A stretch of DNA of 64,000 nucleotides from Achatina immaculata. Its lineage: Eukaryota; Mollusca; Gastropoda; Stylommatophora; Achatinidae. The stretch's first letter is position 1. Every line of letters begins with the position of its first letter. The stretch covers positions 36,842,697 to 36,906,696 of the forward strand of contig CM019701.1 of the NCBI GenBank assembly GCA_009760885.1. The letters run 5' to 3'. This document shows positions 1-12,222 of this stretch, piece after piece. The position numbers were made by a program, and so were the translations under genes. The notes beneath the pieces are model-generated. The model was given only the letters and a program-made list of their open reading frames with translations, was not told the DNA's origin and ran no database searches.

Positions 1-847
1 AGTTCTCTGTTCCAGAAAGTGAAATAACACAACTTCTCAGGTCATCAAAGCATTTCAGCCTTTTAAGCATCTGATGGTGTAAAAGAAGTCATGGTTCCCA
101 GAGGTCTGTGAGTTGTTTATAACAAGTTCACAAGGCTGTCTACATTGCCTGATTGTTCACATTCACAGTTTACCAGTGTTCTGTGTTTGGTGGATCTGGT
201 GTTCCTCCTGATACCTGCTGATATTCAGCTACTAGCTGTAACCAAGCTTTTTTGTTCTTTTTGTCCATGCTGATTTGGTGCATCACTTCTCTCTCTTACT
301 CTTCTTGTCTTGGCATAATACACTGGGTGAGTTTGTATGACACACCTCAAGGTTTGTAAACACACAGGCTGCTCTTGCTGCCTATATGAGACAAATACAC
401 TCATTTCTGATATAGCCTGAGAGAGGTCTTGCCTAAACCACTTTTGTTCATTTCACATTCATTTTACACTTTGTAGTGGCCAAGTTCTTGTGAGTTTTTA
501 GTAGTGTTCAGGGATCAGTGCTCCACTGGTCTCAACATTTATGCAATGGGGCCTTTTCTGCTGAAGGGGTTGAAAATTAATAAAATCTTATACTCAAAAC
601 ACGTAAGTAGTATCCATTTTTTGTTCACGTCCATGTTTCTGAGCCATTCAGGACTGCTGTAATTCTCTTCCATAATTTGTCTCTGTTAGTGATGATTAAT
701 GCAGTTTATTTGGTGATTGTAAATATATGACAGATAAGAAAACATCACAGGTGGCTCCATCATGTTATAAAACTACTGAAGTTCTAGACATGGACATCAG
801 AAAGAATGAGAAGAAAAACAAATACACGATGTTTTTATTTCTTTAAA
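1..847. other. Stretch with no recognised feature
   Basis: AT-rich sequence without a convincing open frame, transposase or reverse transcriptase signature on either strand. I see no RNA gene. It may be an intron or intergenic DNA. Confidence 0.5.
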
Positions 848-848
848 A

Positions 849-1019
849 AGATACAGAAAAAAATCCCAGGTAATAAAACACAAAAGAAGAAATAGTTAAA
901 AATCCCAGGTAATAAAACACAAAAGAAGAAATAGTTAAAAATCCCAGGTAATAAAACACAAAAGAAGAAATAGTTAAAAATCCCAGGTAATAAAACACAA
1001 AAGAAGAAATAGTTTAATA
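849..1019. repeat. 39-bp minisatellite, four copies
   Basis: A 39-bp unit containing atcccaggtaataaaacac recurs with its core at about 863, 902, 941 and 980. The copies are nearly identical, so the array is young or homogenised. Because 39 is a multiple of three, it opens a spurious repetitive minus-strand frame that is not a gene. Confidence 0.9.
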
Positions 1020-1845
1020 GAATAAAAACATGCAACAGACAGGTTCAACAAGATGGAAAACATGCAGTGAACAAGGTAACAGTGATGTTCATCTGAACAT
1101 AAAATAGAAGGAATACTGCTCATGCAGAAAGTACAAGGACTTCATAAGCAGATATGGAAGGAAGAGTATGGGGAAATTGCATAAACTCACATCACATTGT
1201 CTGCAGCATGTTAACAGCTAACCTCTTGTTTTATGTCAGAACATGACGTGTAAAACAAGAAACAGATAATAGTTTGCTAACTGAATGTAGATTTTAGAGC
1301 AAAGTGCGGAATATTTTTTCTTTTTCTCTAGAAATCATTTGATAAATGTACACCATTCCTTTGTACTGCTTGGCAAATGTACACTACTCCTTTTGTATTA
1401 GACATACTAATTTCTACATGATAATAAAATCATTTGTTCCACTTCTAAAGCATCTAAAATTTCACAGTAGTTGTGGAAACTCCCACTTATATATAATTAA
1501 TACTGAACCTACACTAATGAATGGATGCTGTGACAGCCACATCTCAAGGCAAACTTCCAGAGAAGAATCAGCCAAGAGGTAGATCAAAACTGAGATACTT
1601 TAAGACATGATAGATTTTTCCACCAGGCAGAAGAACTGGGAAGTTGATCAATAACATATGAACAGTGGTTCAGAGTTTTCATTTCATTTCTCCAATCCAG
1701 CAGCCATTTTGAGTTTGTGCTCTTTGGCTTGAAGCCATGGTAGAGTATCTGCAGATCCTCTTTGATTGTATTGAGTTTGTATATATAATGTGGTTTCAAT
1801 GTTTGGATGTTCAGGTAGGTATTCTGGTCTTAAATCATCATCATC
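1020..1845. other. Stretch with no recognised feature
   Basis: No coding exon, terminal repeat or known repeat could be recognised. Short open frames occur but have no protein-like composition. Confidence 0.45.
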
Positions 1846-2445
1846 AGGTGCCGTGCCGACTGGCGTTGGCTATTACGCTTCTCCAGAGTACACGATCCTT
1901 CATGCAGGCCATCAGTTCAGTTGGTGATCTCCTCTCACACCATCCCGTCAGACTGTCCAGTATCATTTCTCTTGGTCTTCCTCTTGATCTTCTTCCTTCT
2001 ATTTTTCCTGTTGTTATAATATTTTCAATGCCCCCTCTTCTCATTGCATGTCCTATGAAAGTACATTGTCTCTCTTTTATCTTTTTGACAAGGTTTTTTT
2101 GTCTCTCCAGCTCTTCTCATACATTCTTCATTAGTTATTTTTGCTGTCCAGGGGATTTGCAACATTCTTCTAATAAACCACATTTCTGCTGCTTCCAATG
2201 ATTTTTGTGCCGACTTGCCTATTGTCCATGATTCACTTCCATATAACAAGATAGGTTCAATATAGCATTTTAGGACTCATTTTCTAACATTCATTGATAA
2301 GGATGTGTTGGTTAATATGTTTCTCATTCTCCGAAATGCAGTCTTTGCTTGGCCTATTCTGTTTCTAATTTCTGTTCTGCATTTCCCATCTGAAGTTATT
2401 ACTGCTCCAAGGTATTTGAATTTCTGCACCTGCTTTAGAATAGTT

Positions 2446-4854
2446 TTAATTAAAAAGATTAATTGAAGTATGTCTAACAGAGGGCATGGTCATTGGAGGG
2501 CACAATATTCCCACACAAAGAGATACATAAAACAACGTGGATATCTCCAGATGATAGAACTAGAAACCAGATAGACCATTTTTGTATTAGAAAGCAATAC
2601 AGAACATCTCTCATGGATGTAAGGGCTTATAGGGTTGCAGATGTCAACAGTGATCACAACCTGTGCATAGGTAAAATAAAATTGAAAAGTCAACACAAGA
2701 AATCAGTACACAGAAAGATAAACAGCCACAGCCTACAAGAAGAAAATACTAACATTAATTTCAATCAGGAACTTGCCAATCATTCCAAAACACCCAGTGA
2801 AGTTGAGGAGATAGGTATAGATGAGTTATGGAATTCTTACAGCACAGCCATAATCACAGCAGCAAAAGTAAGCGCTGGATTGGAAAAACCAAATAGGAAA
2901 GCATGGATATCAGATAAAACATGGAAGTATATACATGAAAGACGAGCAGTCAAATTAGACATGTTGAATGCAAAAGCAAATCATGAAAGAGATTCAGCAA
3001 AAGCAAAATACAAAGAAATAGACAAGAAAGTAAAAAGTTCAGCTAGAAGGGATAAAAGAGAATACATAGACAATATGGCGAAAGAGGCAGAAAAAGCAGC
3101 AAAAACAGGAGACAGCAAAACTTTATATAACATACAAAAGAGGCTAACAGGTACTATTACATCTAAAGAAAGACCAATCCTTAGTAAAACTGGAACACTA
3201 TTAACATCAAATAAAGACCAAAAGCAAAGATGGGCTGAACACTTCCAAGAAATACTCAATCGACCACACCCAAAAGAATTGTTAAACCTTGACACTGACT
3301 TACCAGCCCCACAACTAAATGTCAACCTAGATTAAATTAAATTTCATGAAATTGAAACAGCAGTGAATTTAATGGCTAATAACAAAGCTGCAGGTGAAGA
3401 TGAAATAACAGCCGAGATGCTAAAAGCTATCAATAGTGACAACATGAGACAACTACAGAGAATGTTTAACAAGATTTGGAAAGAAGAAAAGGTCCCTTCT
3501 AATTGGAAGAAAGGAATCATTGTTAAAATACCAAAAAAGGGCAACTTTAGTGACTGTAACAACTGGAGAGGAGTAACCTTAATATCAGTTGTGTTAAAAG
3601 TATTTTGCAAGGTCATTTTGAATAGACTCAAAGATATAGTGGATACTGCAACAAGAGAAGAACAAGCAGGATTTCGAAAAGGGAGAAGCTGTCTCGACCA
3701 GATCTTTACTCTCAGAATAATACTTGAAGAACATATTGAGAAGCAGAAACCATTAATACTGAACTTCACAGATTTTAAAAAGGCATTTGACAGCATACAC
3801 AGAGATTCATTATGGAGAATTTTATGTCTATATGGAATACCATCTAAAATTAAGGACTTATACAATGGATATGTTTGTGCAGTCAAGACAGAAGAAGGGA
3901 TGAGTGAATGGTTCCAGATTGAAACAGGCATGAAACAAGGATGTATACTGTCTCCTTTACTTTTTGGGATTACAGTAGACTTCATAGTGAAAAAATGCTG
4001 CACAGGTAACACAGGCATTGACTGGGTACATGGGACCCAACTAGAAGATCTTGAATTTGCTGATGACATAACTCTTATCAGTAATAATGTGAATTCCATG
4101 CAAGAAAAAACAGATAGCCTGTCTTCACTGGCTAGCAAAATAGGACTTGAAATTAACAAGGACAAAACAAAAATAATGAAAATTCCCCTTAATCAAAGTG
4201 GAAAAATACACATAAAAATGACAGATATTGAAGAAGTCAATCAATTTGCATACCTTGGCAGCTACATAGACCAGGATGGTGACACTAGAAAGGAAGTTAG
4301 AATCAGAATTGCAAAAGCAGCATCAATCTTCAAGAATCTTGAGAACATACGGAATTCAAAAGTTATAAGCACAAAAACCAAGTTAAGACTATTCAATTCA
4401 AATGTAATATCCACCCTCATTTATGCATGCGAAAGCTGGAAAACAACTAAAGAAATAGACAAGAAATTAGACTCTTTTGAAAACAAATGCCTAAGGAAAA
4501 TACTCGGCATCAAGTGGAATGAATTCAAGAACAATGCAGAGATAAGACAGATGACTGAACAACAACCAGTCTCATGGGTGATCAGGAAAAGGAGATAGAC
4601 ATATGTTGGTCACTTGATGAGAAGAAATGATCAGAGAATCCCAAAACAAGCTATCAAATGGAACACAACAGGCTGAAGAAAAAGAGGCAGACCGCATGAA
4701 ACTCTGAAGAGGACATTGTTAAGAGAGGCCAAATTAACAGGCATAAAATCCTTTGATGAGGTTGAAAGACTCGCCGAAGACGGGAAAAATTGGCGAACTA
4801 CTTTGTGAGCCCTATGTGACGTTTAACGGCACGGGAAGGATATAAGATATAAGA
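2446..4854 (+). mobile_element. 5'-truncated LINE (family L-A) with 12-bp target-site duplication
   Basis: A plus-strand non-LTR retrotransposon of about 2.4 kb. It starts in the C-terminal part of the APE-type endonuclease (an RNQIDHF stretch followed by SDHN), continues through the reverse transcriptase, and ends in a TATAAGATATAAGAT tail. The exact 12-bp duplication tttagaatagtt lies at 2434-2445 and 4855-4866. Five shorter 3' fragments of the same family occur in the window (14.8, 19.3, 23.8, 29.9 and 32.2 kb). Clade assignment (RTE-like or related) is inference and needs a phylogeny. Confidence 0.9.
2493..4598 (+). pseudogene. Endonuclease/reverse transcriptase ORF2 of L-A LINE, broken
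   Basis: Two open segments, about 2493-3335 and 3363-4598, belong to one original ORF2. The first ends at a TAA before the reverse transcriptase. The second carries NNWRGVTLISV, the QAGFRKGRSCLDQI block, FKKAFDSIHRDSLW, the MKQGCILSPLLF block and the catalytic FADDITLIS motif. The C-terminal part continues after a TAG at about 4596 as TYVGHLMRRN, RGRP and DGKNWRTTL blocks with further stops. The protein would copy the element's RNA at a nicked genomic target. With these stops and the missing endonuclease N-terminus it cannot be active. Confidence 0.88.
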
Positions 4855-5490
4855 TTTAGAATAGTTCCATTTAATTTTATACTTAAATCCTTGAGTGGAT
4901 TTTTGGACATTCTAGTAGATAGTGTGTGACCGTTTCTTGGTTATCATCATGCAATGAACATTTGGGCATTTCTTCGGCCTTTAATTGGCCTTTATCTGGT
5001 GTATGTGTGCGTTCACGGGGATGAGCCTTGTTCTTAAATGAAAAATGATGGCCAGCTCTCATTTATTTCACATTTGGGGTGGTCATGTATTGGAAAGCTT
5101 CTCTACCTGTGTTTCCCAATGCCCAGTCATTATTCATTCCTCCTGTTTGTTATTTCTTATCATTTGTTATATCTTATCTTTTTTTTTTAAAGAGATTGAA
5201 TTATTGGGCTGGTTCCATGTTGCTGCTTTCTTTTTTATTACCAGCCTCTCTCATTTCCTTGAATGTTGGTATGTCCTGGCATCCACTGTAGTGTTATTTT
5301 AATATTGTGTGTTTCTGTTAAGGTCTTATATGCTACTGATTGACATATCTTGTCTTTCCAATTTGAGTGATCTAATCCTTCCAATACTGATTTAACGTCG
5401 GTGAAGATGACGGCGTTCTTGGGTTTCTGAGGATTTTGTATAAAAAAGTGTTCAGTGTTCAGCAGCTGCCTCCATGGCATTGGACTCTGC

Positions 5491-5670
5491 CTCATAGTTT
5501 GTACAATAGTCACTGCATGCCTCATAGTTTGTACAATAGTCACTGCATGCCTCATAGTTTGTACAATAGTCACTGCATGCCTCATAGTTTGTACAATAGT
5601 CACTGCATGCCTCATAGTTTGTACAATAGTCACTGCATGCCTCATAGTTTGTACAATAGTCACTGCATGC
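5491..5670. repeat. 30-bp minisatellite, six identical units inside the L-D LINE
   Basis: Six head-to-tail 30-bp units, each holding ctcatagtttgtacaatag, are identical as read. They lie within the LINE between reverse transcriptase and RNase H, and 30 bp keeps the reading frame, so the array adds ten residues per unit on the minus strand without breaking the frame. Perfect identity inside a heavily decayed element implies recent expansion, or an assembly artefact. Confidence 0.93.
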
Positions 5671-6466
5671 CTCACGTAGTTCTTCACATTCTCCTTCTGG
5701 ATATTCTATTTGTATTCTATATCCTGCATTATTTGTTTCTTTAAAGGCATTTTGTAAAGGTGGTGCAGATGGTTTCATTGTAGTTTACTTTAATTTTCCA
5801 GGTTTTGCAGTATTTACTCAGCTTCTCTAGGTCTTCGTCAAGGCATTTTTGGCTTTTTCGTATGTATTTGCTAGTGTGCCAAAATACTATGTTGTCTGAA
5901 TATAAGGCTTTTTTTTCTGTTTTTAACTCCTCCGGCAACTCACTGGGGAGCCCTGTGGGATTCCCTCCTCCAGCATTTGTTTGGATGATATGCCTTTGTT
6001 TATTTTGGTCTGCACTGTGTGATCGCTTAGAAATGCTTGTATCTAACGGTACACCTTTCCATTTATCCCTGTTGCAAGCATTTTCCATAGTAGGCCTTTG
6101 TGCCACACTCTGTCATAGGGTTGCTGTAAGTCTATGAAGATTGTGTTTGTGTGTTTGCTGTCTTGGAATACATCCTATATTCTCTGGCTCAGTCTGAAAA
6201 GTTGGTCATCTGACCTCTGCCTTATCGTAAACCCCGATGGTTATTGTTTAGGGTCTCTGTAGTTTCCAGCCACCAGTATAGTCTTTGGCTGGCCATTTGC
6301 TCTGCTAGTTTTCCAGTACTTGATGTTAAGGATACTGGTCTGTAACTCTGAGGATCGTTTGCAGTTTTATCTTTTTTTTTTTTTTTAAGGTTGGGGTTAT
6401 TACTGCATTCCTCCAGATTTTAAGGGTTTAGTCCTCGTTCGACATTCTGTTAATCAGGTGGATTAT

Positions 6467-7553
6467 CTTCTTCTTCTTCGTTCGCTTCTACCACCAAGAC
6501 CGCACTGTGATCCTACTGAATTTACGCCTGTGGTCCACGTTAGGTCCCGTGGTCTCCTGTGTGGTCCCCGAAAGGACCACACGAGATCCCCGAGAGGACC
6601 ACAAGGGGTTCAGAGTATCGCAGTGCTTTAGCCTGTATTCTTGGTGGGTCTCTGAAGCGGATTGCGTGACACTGTGGTTTTCGTTGCACCAGTTTAGTCT
6701 TGAGTTGGACTTTCTCACCGGAAGACCTCGACGTGTTAAAGATATCAGTGCATCCCCGCTGGGTGAGAGGTGGTAGCCCACCCAGGCCAGAGTTGGACTT
6801 TCTCACTGGAAAACCTCGACGTGTATTGAGATACCCGTGTATCACCGCCGGGTGAGAGGTGGTTGCTCATCCAGTCCAGAGTTGGACTTTCTCACCGGAA
6901 AACCTCAGCGTGATTAGGATACGCATCCATCCCCGCCGGGTGAGAGGTGGTTGCCTATCTAGACTGCCCTGGTCCAGTGTCTCCGACTTCAGCATTTTGA
7001 GGTTGTGGCCGCTACCCTTCCTAGTTGTGACCAGGACGGAGCTTTTGTCCATGAGGACGAGTCCTTGCCACTAGTGACTTCCACCCCTGGGTTGAGCCGG
7101 TTTAGGCATATTATCCCAGTACGGGCGTGTTTGGGACGTGACCGACCTCTAGAGCAGAGGTACTGTGACATGCGTAGCCTTCAAGATTCACCCCTGGTAT
7201 GAGCCGGTTTAGGCATAATTCACCAGTATGGGTGTATACCAGGCGTGACCGACCTCTAGAGCGGAGGTGGCATGACATGTCTAGCCACCAAGTTCCACCC
7301 CTGGTGTGTGCCGGTTTAGGCAAATTTCACCAGTGTAGGTATATTTTGGACGTGTCCGGCCTCTAGAGCAGAGGCGCCGTGGTATGTGTAGCTCTCGCTA
7401 CTGGACATACCGATTAAATTTCACATTATCCTTTCCACCACCTTTTCACGTCGGCGCCGCACAGCAACCTTTATTTCTTTTCCGCATTTTCTTCCTTGAC
7501 CGGGAGGAGCTTCACTCCACGCGCAGCATTCGAAGGGTCTCGCCAGCAGTGTT
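6467..7553 (-). mobile_element. Element X copy 1 (GC-rich structured retroelement), 5'-truncated
   Basis: This is the reverse complement of the elements at 22320-23632 and 45225-46720. On the plus strand it starts with the CTT repeat that is the GAA tail, then ttcgcttctaccacca. Three roughly 88-bp units with ctcaccgg...cgggtgag inverted motifs follow, then three roughly 105-bp units with ctctagagc-type hairpins, and finally a piece of the 5' monomer (ggagcttcactccacgcg). It is inserted into the minus-strand L-D LINE, splitting its reverse transcriptase region. I could not find a clear target-site duplication for this copy. No protein is encoded. Confidence 0.8.
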
Positions 7554-8301
7554 TTCCCTATGTTAATTAGCATTTCCTTATGAATTTTGTCCGGACTTGG
7601 TGACCTGTTTGTTTTACTTTCTTCATCACTCTCTTGAGCTCTGTGTAGATTCCTCCTCAGAGGGTGAGATATCCAGTCTGTGAGCATGCTTTTTTTACCT
7701 TTAGGTCTTTTATGCATATCTGGTCATTTTCATTGTACTTGCTGCTCCTATTAATTGCCGTAATGTGTTTATTGAATGTCTCTCTTACTTCTGATCTTCT
7801 GCTATTGTACCTTCCTCTGTCTCTACTGGTCTGGGGTTGTTTTGTCTTTTCTGACAACTTAAATTACTTATAAGTGACCATGCTTTTTGCTCCATTGTTA
7901 CAGAAATTTAAATCTGTTTATCCATTTATCACGTTTTTGCAGTGTTGATGTTTAAATATTGCAGTGGTTTTGTTATAGTGGGTTTTATTTTCTTGTGTTG
8001 GCTTTCCCTCTAATCTCTTCCTTGCTTCTTCTTTATCTTTTAATGCTTTCTGGATATTGTTATTTCAGAAAGGTTTATAGTTTGTCCTACTTCTTGTGGG
8101 GATGTGTAGTGTGGCTGCCACTAATATTGCTTTATTAACTGTACTGCAACATTCTCCTGTTGTTCTCTGAAGAACATACGAGGGGTGTTCAGAAAGTAAT
8201 GCACCACATCGTTTTACTCAGGAGCTGTTTATTAAAAAAGCATGAAATTTATACACAATGTACATGGATATGTCATGTAAAAATCAGCATGTATTCCTAT
8301 T

Positions 8302-9277
8302 CTGTACAAGATTTTCTCTTGATTATGTAGCCATTTCTTCGCTGCATGAATCACTCCTTCGTCATCTTCAAATCTTACCCCTCAGAGTGCATCTTTAAGT
8401 GAACCAAACAGATGGAAATTAGAGGGTGCCAAATCAGGACTATAGGGTGGATGGGGTAGTACAGTCCAACCCAATTTGGTGAATGCTTCCCGTGTTGCCA
8501 GACTTTTGTGAGGACGCACATTGTCATGAAGGAGAAGCAGGATTCTTGTGCTGCCAAACTCTGCAAAAACGTTGATAGAGTTTTTTCAGTGTCTTAATGT
8601 AAGCTTGCGAATTGACTGTCTCTCCTCTTGGCATAGCATCCACCAGAATCATACCTTCAGTGTCCCAAAAGATAGTGATCATGACATTTCCAGCTGAAGG
8701 AGTTGTCTTGAATTTCTTTCTTCGTGGTGATTGCAGATGACGGCACTCCATTGACTGTCTTCTTGTCTCAGGTTCAAAATGATATGCCCAGATTTCATCA
8801 CCTGTTATGATCTTAGCCAAAACGTTCACTCCATCAGCATTGAAACACTCCAACAATTTAGATTAAATTGCTTTCCTTTGCAATCGATGATCATTTGTGA
8901 GACTTCGAGGGACCCATCTTGTGCAAACTTTAGAAAATCTGAGAGCTTTTATAATTGCATTTGCACTACCATTGCTGACTGACAGCTTTAAGGCCAACTG
9001 TTGTGTAGTGATACGCCTGCTGGTAAGAATAATGCCCTCAGCGCATTTCTGCCTCGGTGGCTGTGGCAGGACGTCCACAGCGCGGCCGATCATGCAGCTC
9101 CTTATCTCCACTTATTGATTCTTTGATTCTCTGAACCCAGCGACTGACTGTACTCCTTTCGACTGCAAAACTTCCATACACATCACATAAACGCTTATGA
9201 ATGTTCACAACAGTTTCCTTCTCTGCAACGAGAAATTCTATCACACTTCGCTGCTTAAACCGCAAGTTGTTAACACG
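8302..9277 (-). pseudogene. Mariner transposase (DD34D family), inactivated
   Basis: The minus strand encodes an N-terminal helix-turn-helix region (IHKRLCDVYGSFAVERSTV, SRWVQRIKES, DRPRCGRPATAT). The catalytic domain follows, with first aspartate in TGDEIWAYHFEPE, second in LLHDNVRPH and the YSPDLAPS block. The third catalytic aspartate of mariner, normally APSDFHLF, is an asparagine here (APSNFHLF). A stop follows LKDAL and frameshifts separate the blocks. The family cuts and pastes its own DNA at TA. This copy lacks both frame and full triad. Confidence 0.9.
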
Positions 9278-9293
9278 CTCCATTTCAATAGTT

Positions 9294-10209
9294 CTCTCTC
9301 TCTCTCTCTGAACCTTAAGTGCCCAGGGCACATGGGGCTTCCGCAAGGGTTTTCCACAAATGCCTGTCCTTCGCCTTTTTTCTGCTCTTGCCCAGGTGAG
9401 TCCTCTATTGCTCAACATCCTTTCTGTTGTTCTTCTCCATGTCTCTTTTGGTCTACCCTTACTTCTGTTCCCCTGTGGTGTCCATCTTAGTGCTATTTTT
9501 GGTAGTGAGTTGTCAGTCATTCTAAGCTGGAGGACCTTGAATTTGCGGATGACATTTGTCTATTATCAAGCAGTCACAAAGATATGCAAGATAAAATAAA
9601 CAAGCTAACTCAGAATGCAAACAACATAGGACTAAAGATCAACATAGGAAAGACAAAATTAATGAAGCAAAATGTGAACAACAGAAATGTACTCAGAGTA
9701 GATAACAAGTTAGTGGAGGATGTCAACGAATTTGTATACCTTGGCAGTTGAGTAGTAGAAAATGGAGACAGCACAGAGGACATCAACAGCAGACTTACTA
9801 GAGCAAACCAGGCTTTTGCAATGCTGCAGACTATATGGAAAAAAAAAAACTAAGCATAAATATGAAAATCAGGATATTTAAAAGTAATGTTCTAAGTGTA
9901 CTACTCTATGGAAGTGAATGCTGGAAAATCACCAAAACAATAGAAAACAAGTTGAATTCTTTCTAGACTAAATGTTTACGAAGAATTATAAAAATATTTT
10001 GGCCAAACACCATAAGAAATAACATCTTATTAGCAGAAATGCAGATGAAACCACTGACAACAATTATTGAGGAAAGACGCTGGCGATGGTTGGGACATGT
10101 GCTCCGAATGACTGACAACTCACTACCAAAAACGGCACTAAGATGGACACCACAGGGGAGCAGAAGTAAGGGTAGACCAAAAGAGACATGGAGAAGAACA
10201 ACAGAAAGG
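9294..10209 (-). mobile_element. L-B LINE with 5' inversion (twin-priming pattern) inside mariner
   Basis: The 3' end lies on the minus strand (about 9520 down to 9294: MTDNSLPKIALRWTPQG through KPHVPWALKV, then a GA tail). The adjoining 9525-10209 holds an upstream part of the same ORF2 in the opposite orientation (LEFADDICLLSS, GSECWKITKTIE, RWRWLGHVLRMTDNSLPKT). The two halves overlap by about 100 bp of element sequence. An exact 12-bp duplication atttcaatagtt flanks the whole unit (9282-9293 and 10210-10221), so this was one insertion event. The same family is present uninverted at 15.5 kb. Confidence 0.88.
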
Positions 10210-10571
10210 ATTTCAATAGTTAGGGCAGCCATATTCTTTGGCCGGTTGCAGTGCAATTTGGTTCACACAATCGGCACATGCCATATTTAAAGTGTGCAAA
10301 ATTTCATGCTTCTATCTTCATTGTTAGTGAAAAAAAACGATGTGGTGCATTACTTTCTGAACCCCCTTCGTATTTATATATTTAATAGACTGTTCAATGT
10401 TTCTTTACATGCTGGCCTGTCTACCTTTTTGAAGTTCCATGTGTTTTTTTCTTTTAAAGCGCCTTTGGCTGTTCATCATCACCGATGTCATAATTGGACG
10501 ATAATCACTGCCCACTCCATCGAGCACGTCTTTGCTGTCTTTGGAGCAGGTCAGCTGAAAGAATAGTCATA

Positions 10572-12080
10572 TACTCACGGAAAAAATTAAGTGTGCAGTG
10601 GTGTCAAGCGCACCAATCACGTTGTCATGAGTGAAATTAAATCAGATTTGGCACAAAGTTTTGTCTGAGTGTTGTCCACTTCCCCGTGCTGCAGGAATTT
10701 GATCGCACTATTCATGGGGAGATAACCACAGCTCCAGTGAACTCACGTGCAGTGATCCATGATTGGTTACTGACCACGGATAAATTGAGGGTAAGTGTGT
10801 AATTCTGTTCTCAGAGATCTCTTCACGTAATCGTTGAAGAAAGGAGTAGTGAAATTCCAACATAAACATCTTTTTTCATCATGCCAAGATTGAACGAACA
10901 TCAGCGAGAAATAGCTGTTAGGATTTTAATAGTTGGATCAACAGTAGCAGCAGTATCTCAACATTTTAATGTTCACAGAAACACAATATCACGCCTTGAA
11001 AGTCGTTTTAACCAAAATGGTTCCGTTGCTGACCGCCATAGAAGCGGCAGACCACGAGTTACCACCCTTGCACAAGACAACCACATCCACCTCATGCACC
11101 TTCGTAACATGTTTCTCCAGGCAACATGGACTGCCAGCTACATTCCAGGTTTAAGACGTGTGTCGGGCATGACAGTGCGGAGCAGACTCAGAGAGGTAGA
11201 TCTCTTACCTCATAGGCATGCAGTTAGACCAGTACTGACAGTTTGTCACAGACAAAACCCCTTTACCTGGGTCAGGCACCACATGGCATGACCCTATCAT
11301 CAATGGACACAGATCCTATTCACTGATGAGTCCAGATTCCGTCTGCAAGGCCATGATGGGCGTGCTTTAGTGTACAGGTGAAGAGGAGAACGCTTTGCGA
11401 ATAACTGTATGCTAGAGGTGGAGAGGAGGCAGTGTAATGGTTTGGGGAGGAATTTCCTATGCTGGCCGAACAAACCTAGTCTTCCTCAATGGCAACCTTA
11501 CAGGTTTACGATATAGAGACGAAATCATTACACGCCACGTAATGCCTTTTCTGGATGCTAATGGACAAGACGTGATACTGCAGCAGGATAACGCTTGTCC
11601 ACATGTCGCACGTGTGGTCAGGACCACTTTCAACAGCATCAGATTACTGTCTTATCATGGCCAGCAGGTTCACCGGACCTGTCACTTATCAAGCACATTT
11701 GGGATGAACTAGAACGCAGGTTGCGAAGACGACACAATCGTCCTGGAAACCGCCAAGAATTAGCCCAAGCGTTGCAAGAAGAACGGAATAACATGCCTCA
11801 ACAATTGATACAGCATGTCATTGCTTCGATGAGAAGGCGGTGACAAGCAGTGATAACTGCCCGAGGAGGACACACACGATATTGAAACCTTGATTTTCTT
11901 TCTTGGGGAGGTGAGGATTTTTATTTCATTTTTTTGGTGACATGTGACTGCCTGAACGTTATAATTTTATCTATTATTGGATAATCAAACATAACGTGTG
12001 CCAGATTTTATTTCAGTCATCACCTGAGCACGTTCATGGTGCTTTTTAAAGCATTGCACACTTACTTTTTTCCGTGAGAA
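10572..12080 (+). mobile_element. Tc1-like transposon, inactive
   Basis: Inverted ends are tactcacggaaaaaattaag and cttacttttttccgtgagaa (one complement of the other with a few mismatches), flanked by TA at 10570-10571 and 12081-12082. Removing the element restores the host LINE reading LSRPD-MTILSADLLQ, which confirms the borders. The length, about 1.5 kb, fits Tc1 elements. Confidence 0.92.
10881..11843 (+). pseudogene. Tc1-family transposase, frameshifted
   Basis: Starts MPRLNEHQREIAVRILIVGS with a paired-like helix-turn-helix (VSQHFNVHRNTISRL) and a GRPRVTT hook. The DDE domain follows: FTDESRFRL (first Asp), a VWGGIS block, QQDNACPHVARV (second Asp) and SPDLSLIKHIWDELERRL. In active Tc1 proteins the last block reads IEHIWDEL, and the glutamate is the third catalytic residue. 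Here it is lysine (IKH). At least two frameshifts and several stops separate the parts (10881-11291, 11437-11712 and 11595-11843 are in different frames). Dead transposase. Confidence 0.92.
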
Positions 12081-12222
12081 TATCTGGTCTGCTTAGTGTA
12101 CTGTGTATTCTATGTAGGAAGGTTGGCTGAGTTTCTGTATTTTGCACTATGAATGGGTTGGTGGTATTGCATAGATTTTCTAGTTCTCGTCCCATACTGT
12201 TGTATTTCTTATATCCCCAGTT

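Larger units (their letters stand above)
1846..4890 (-). mobile_element. LINE fragment, family L-C, interrupted by an L-A LINE
   Basis: The minus strand encodes broken pieces of the C-terminal part of a LINE ORF2. They include a GSESWTIGK stretch typical of the region after the reverse transcriptase, and an end rich in RGRPREM and ending near ANASRHGT. The 3' end, at the low coordinate, is an ATC/GAT trinucleotide tail. The element runs from about 2445 to 1846 and continues upstream at 4867-4890, because an L-A LINE landed at 2446. The copy at 28.2 kb shows the same sequence across the break without the insertion. Frames are broken, so this is a dead 5'-truncated copy. Confidence 0.75.
8179..10370 (-). 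mobile_element. Mariner transposon, decayed, with nested LINE
   Basis: Terminal inverted repeats are cgaggggtgttcagaaagta at the left and its near complement (tactttctgaacccccttcg) at the right. Both are flanked by TA (8177-8178 and 10371-10372), the mariner target duplication. The element sits inside the L-D LINE. Without the nested LINE it is about 1.26 kb, the usual mariner size. The nested LINE occupies 9294-10209. Confidence 0.93.

Noticed and set aside
7040..7075. Possible hammerhead ribozyme in Element X (gtccatgaggacgag resembles stem II plus part of the core)
   Set aside because: The invariant CUGAUGA and GAAA core boxes are not present; only the stem-loop resembles a hammerhead.
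6488..7323. Many overlapping open frames on both strands across Element X
   Set aside because: GC-rich tandem repeats lower the stop frequency. Frames conflict, are not conserved between copies and show no domain.
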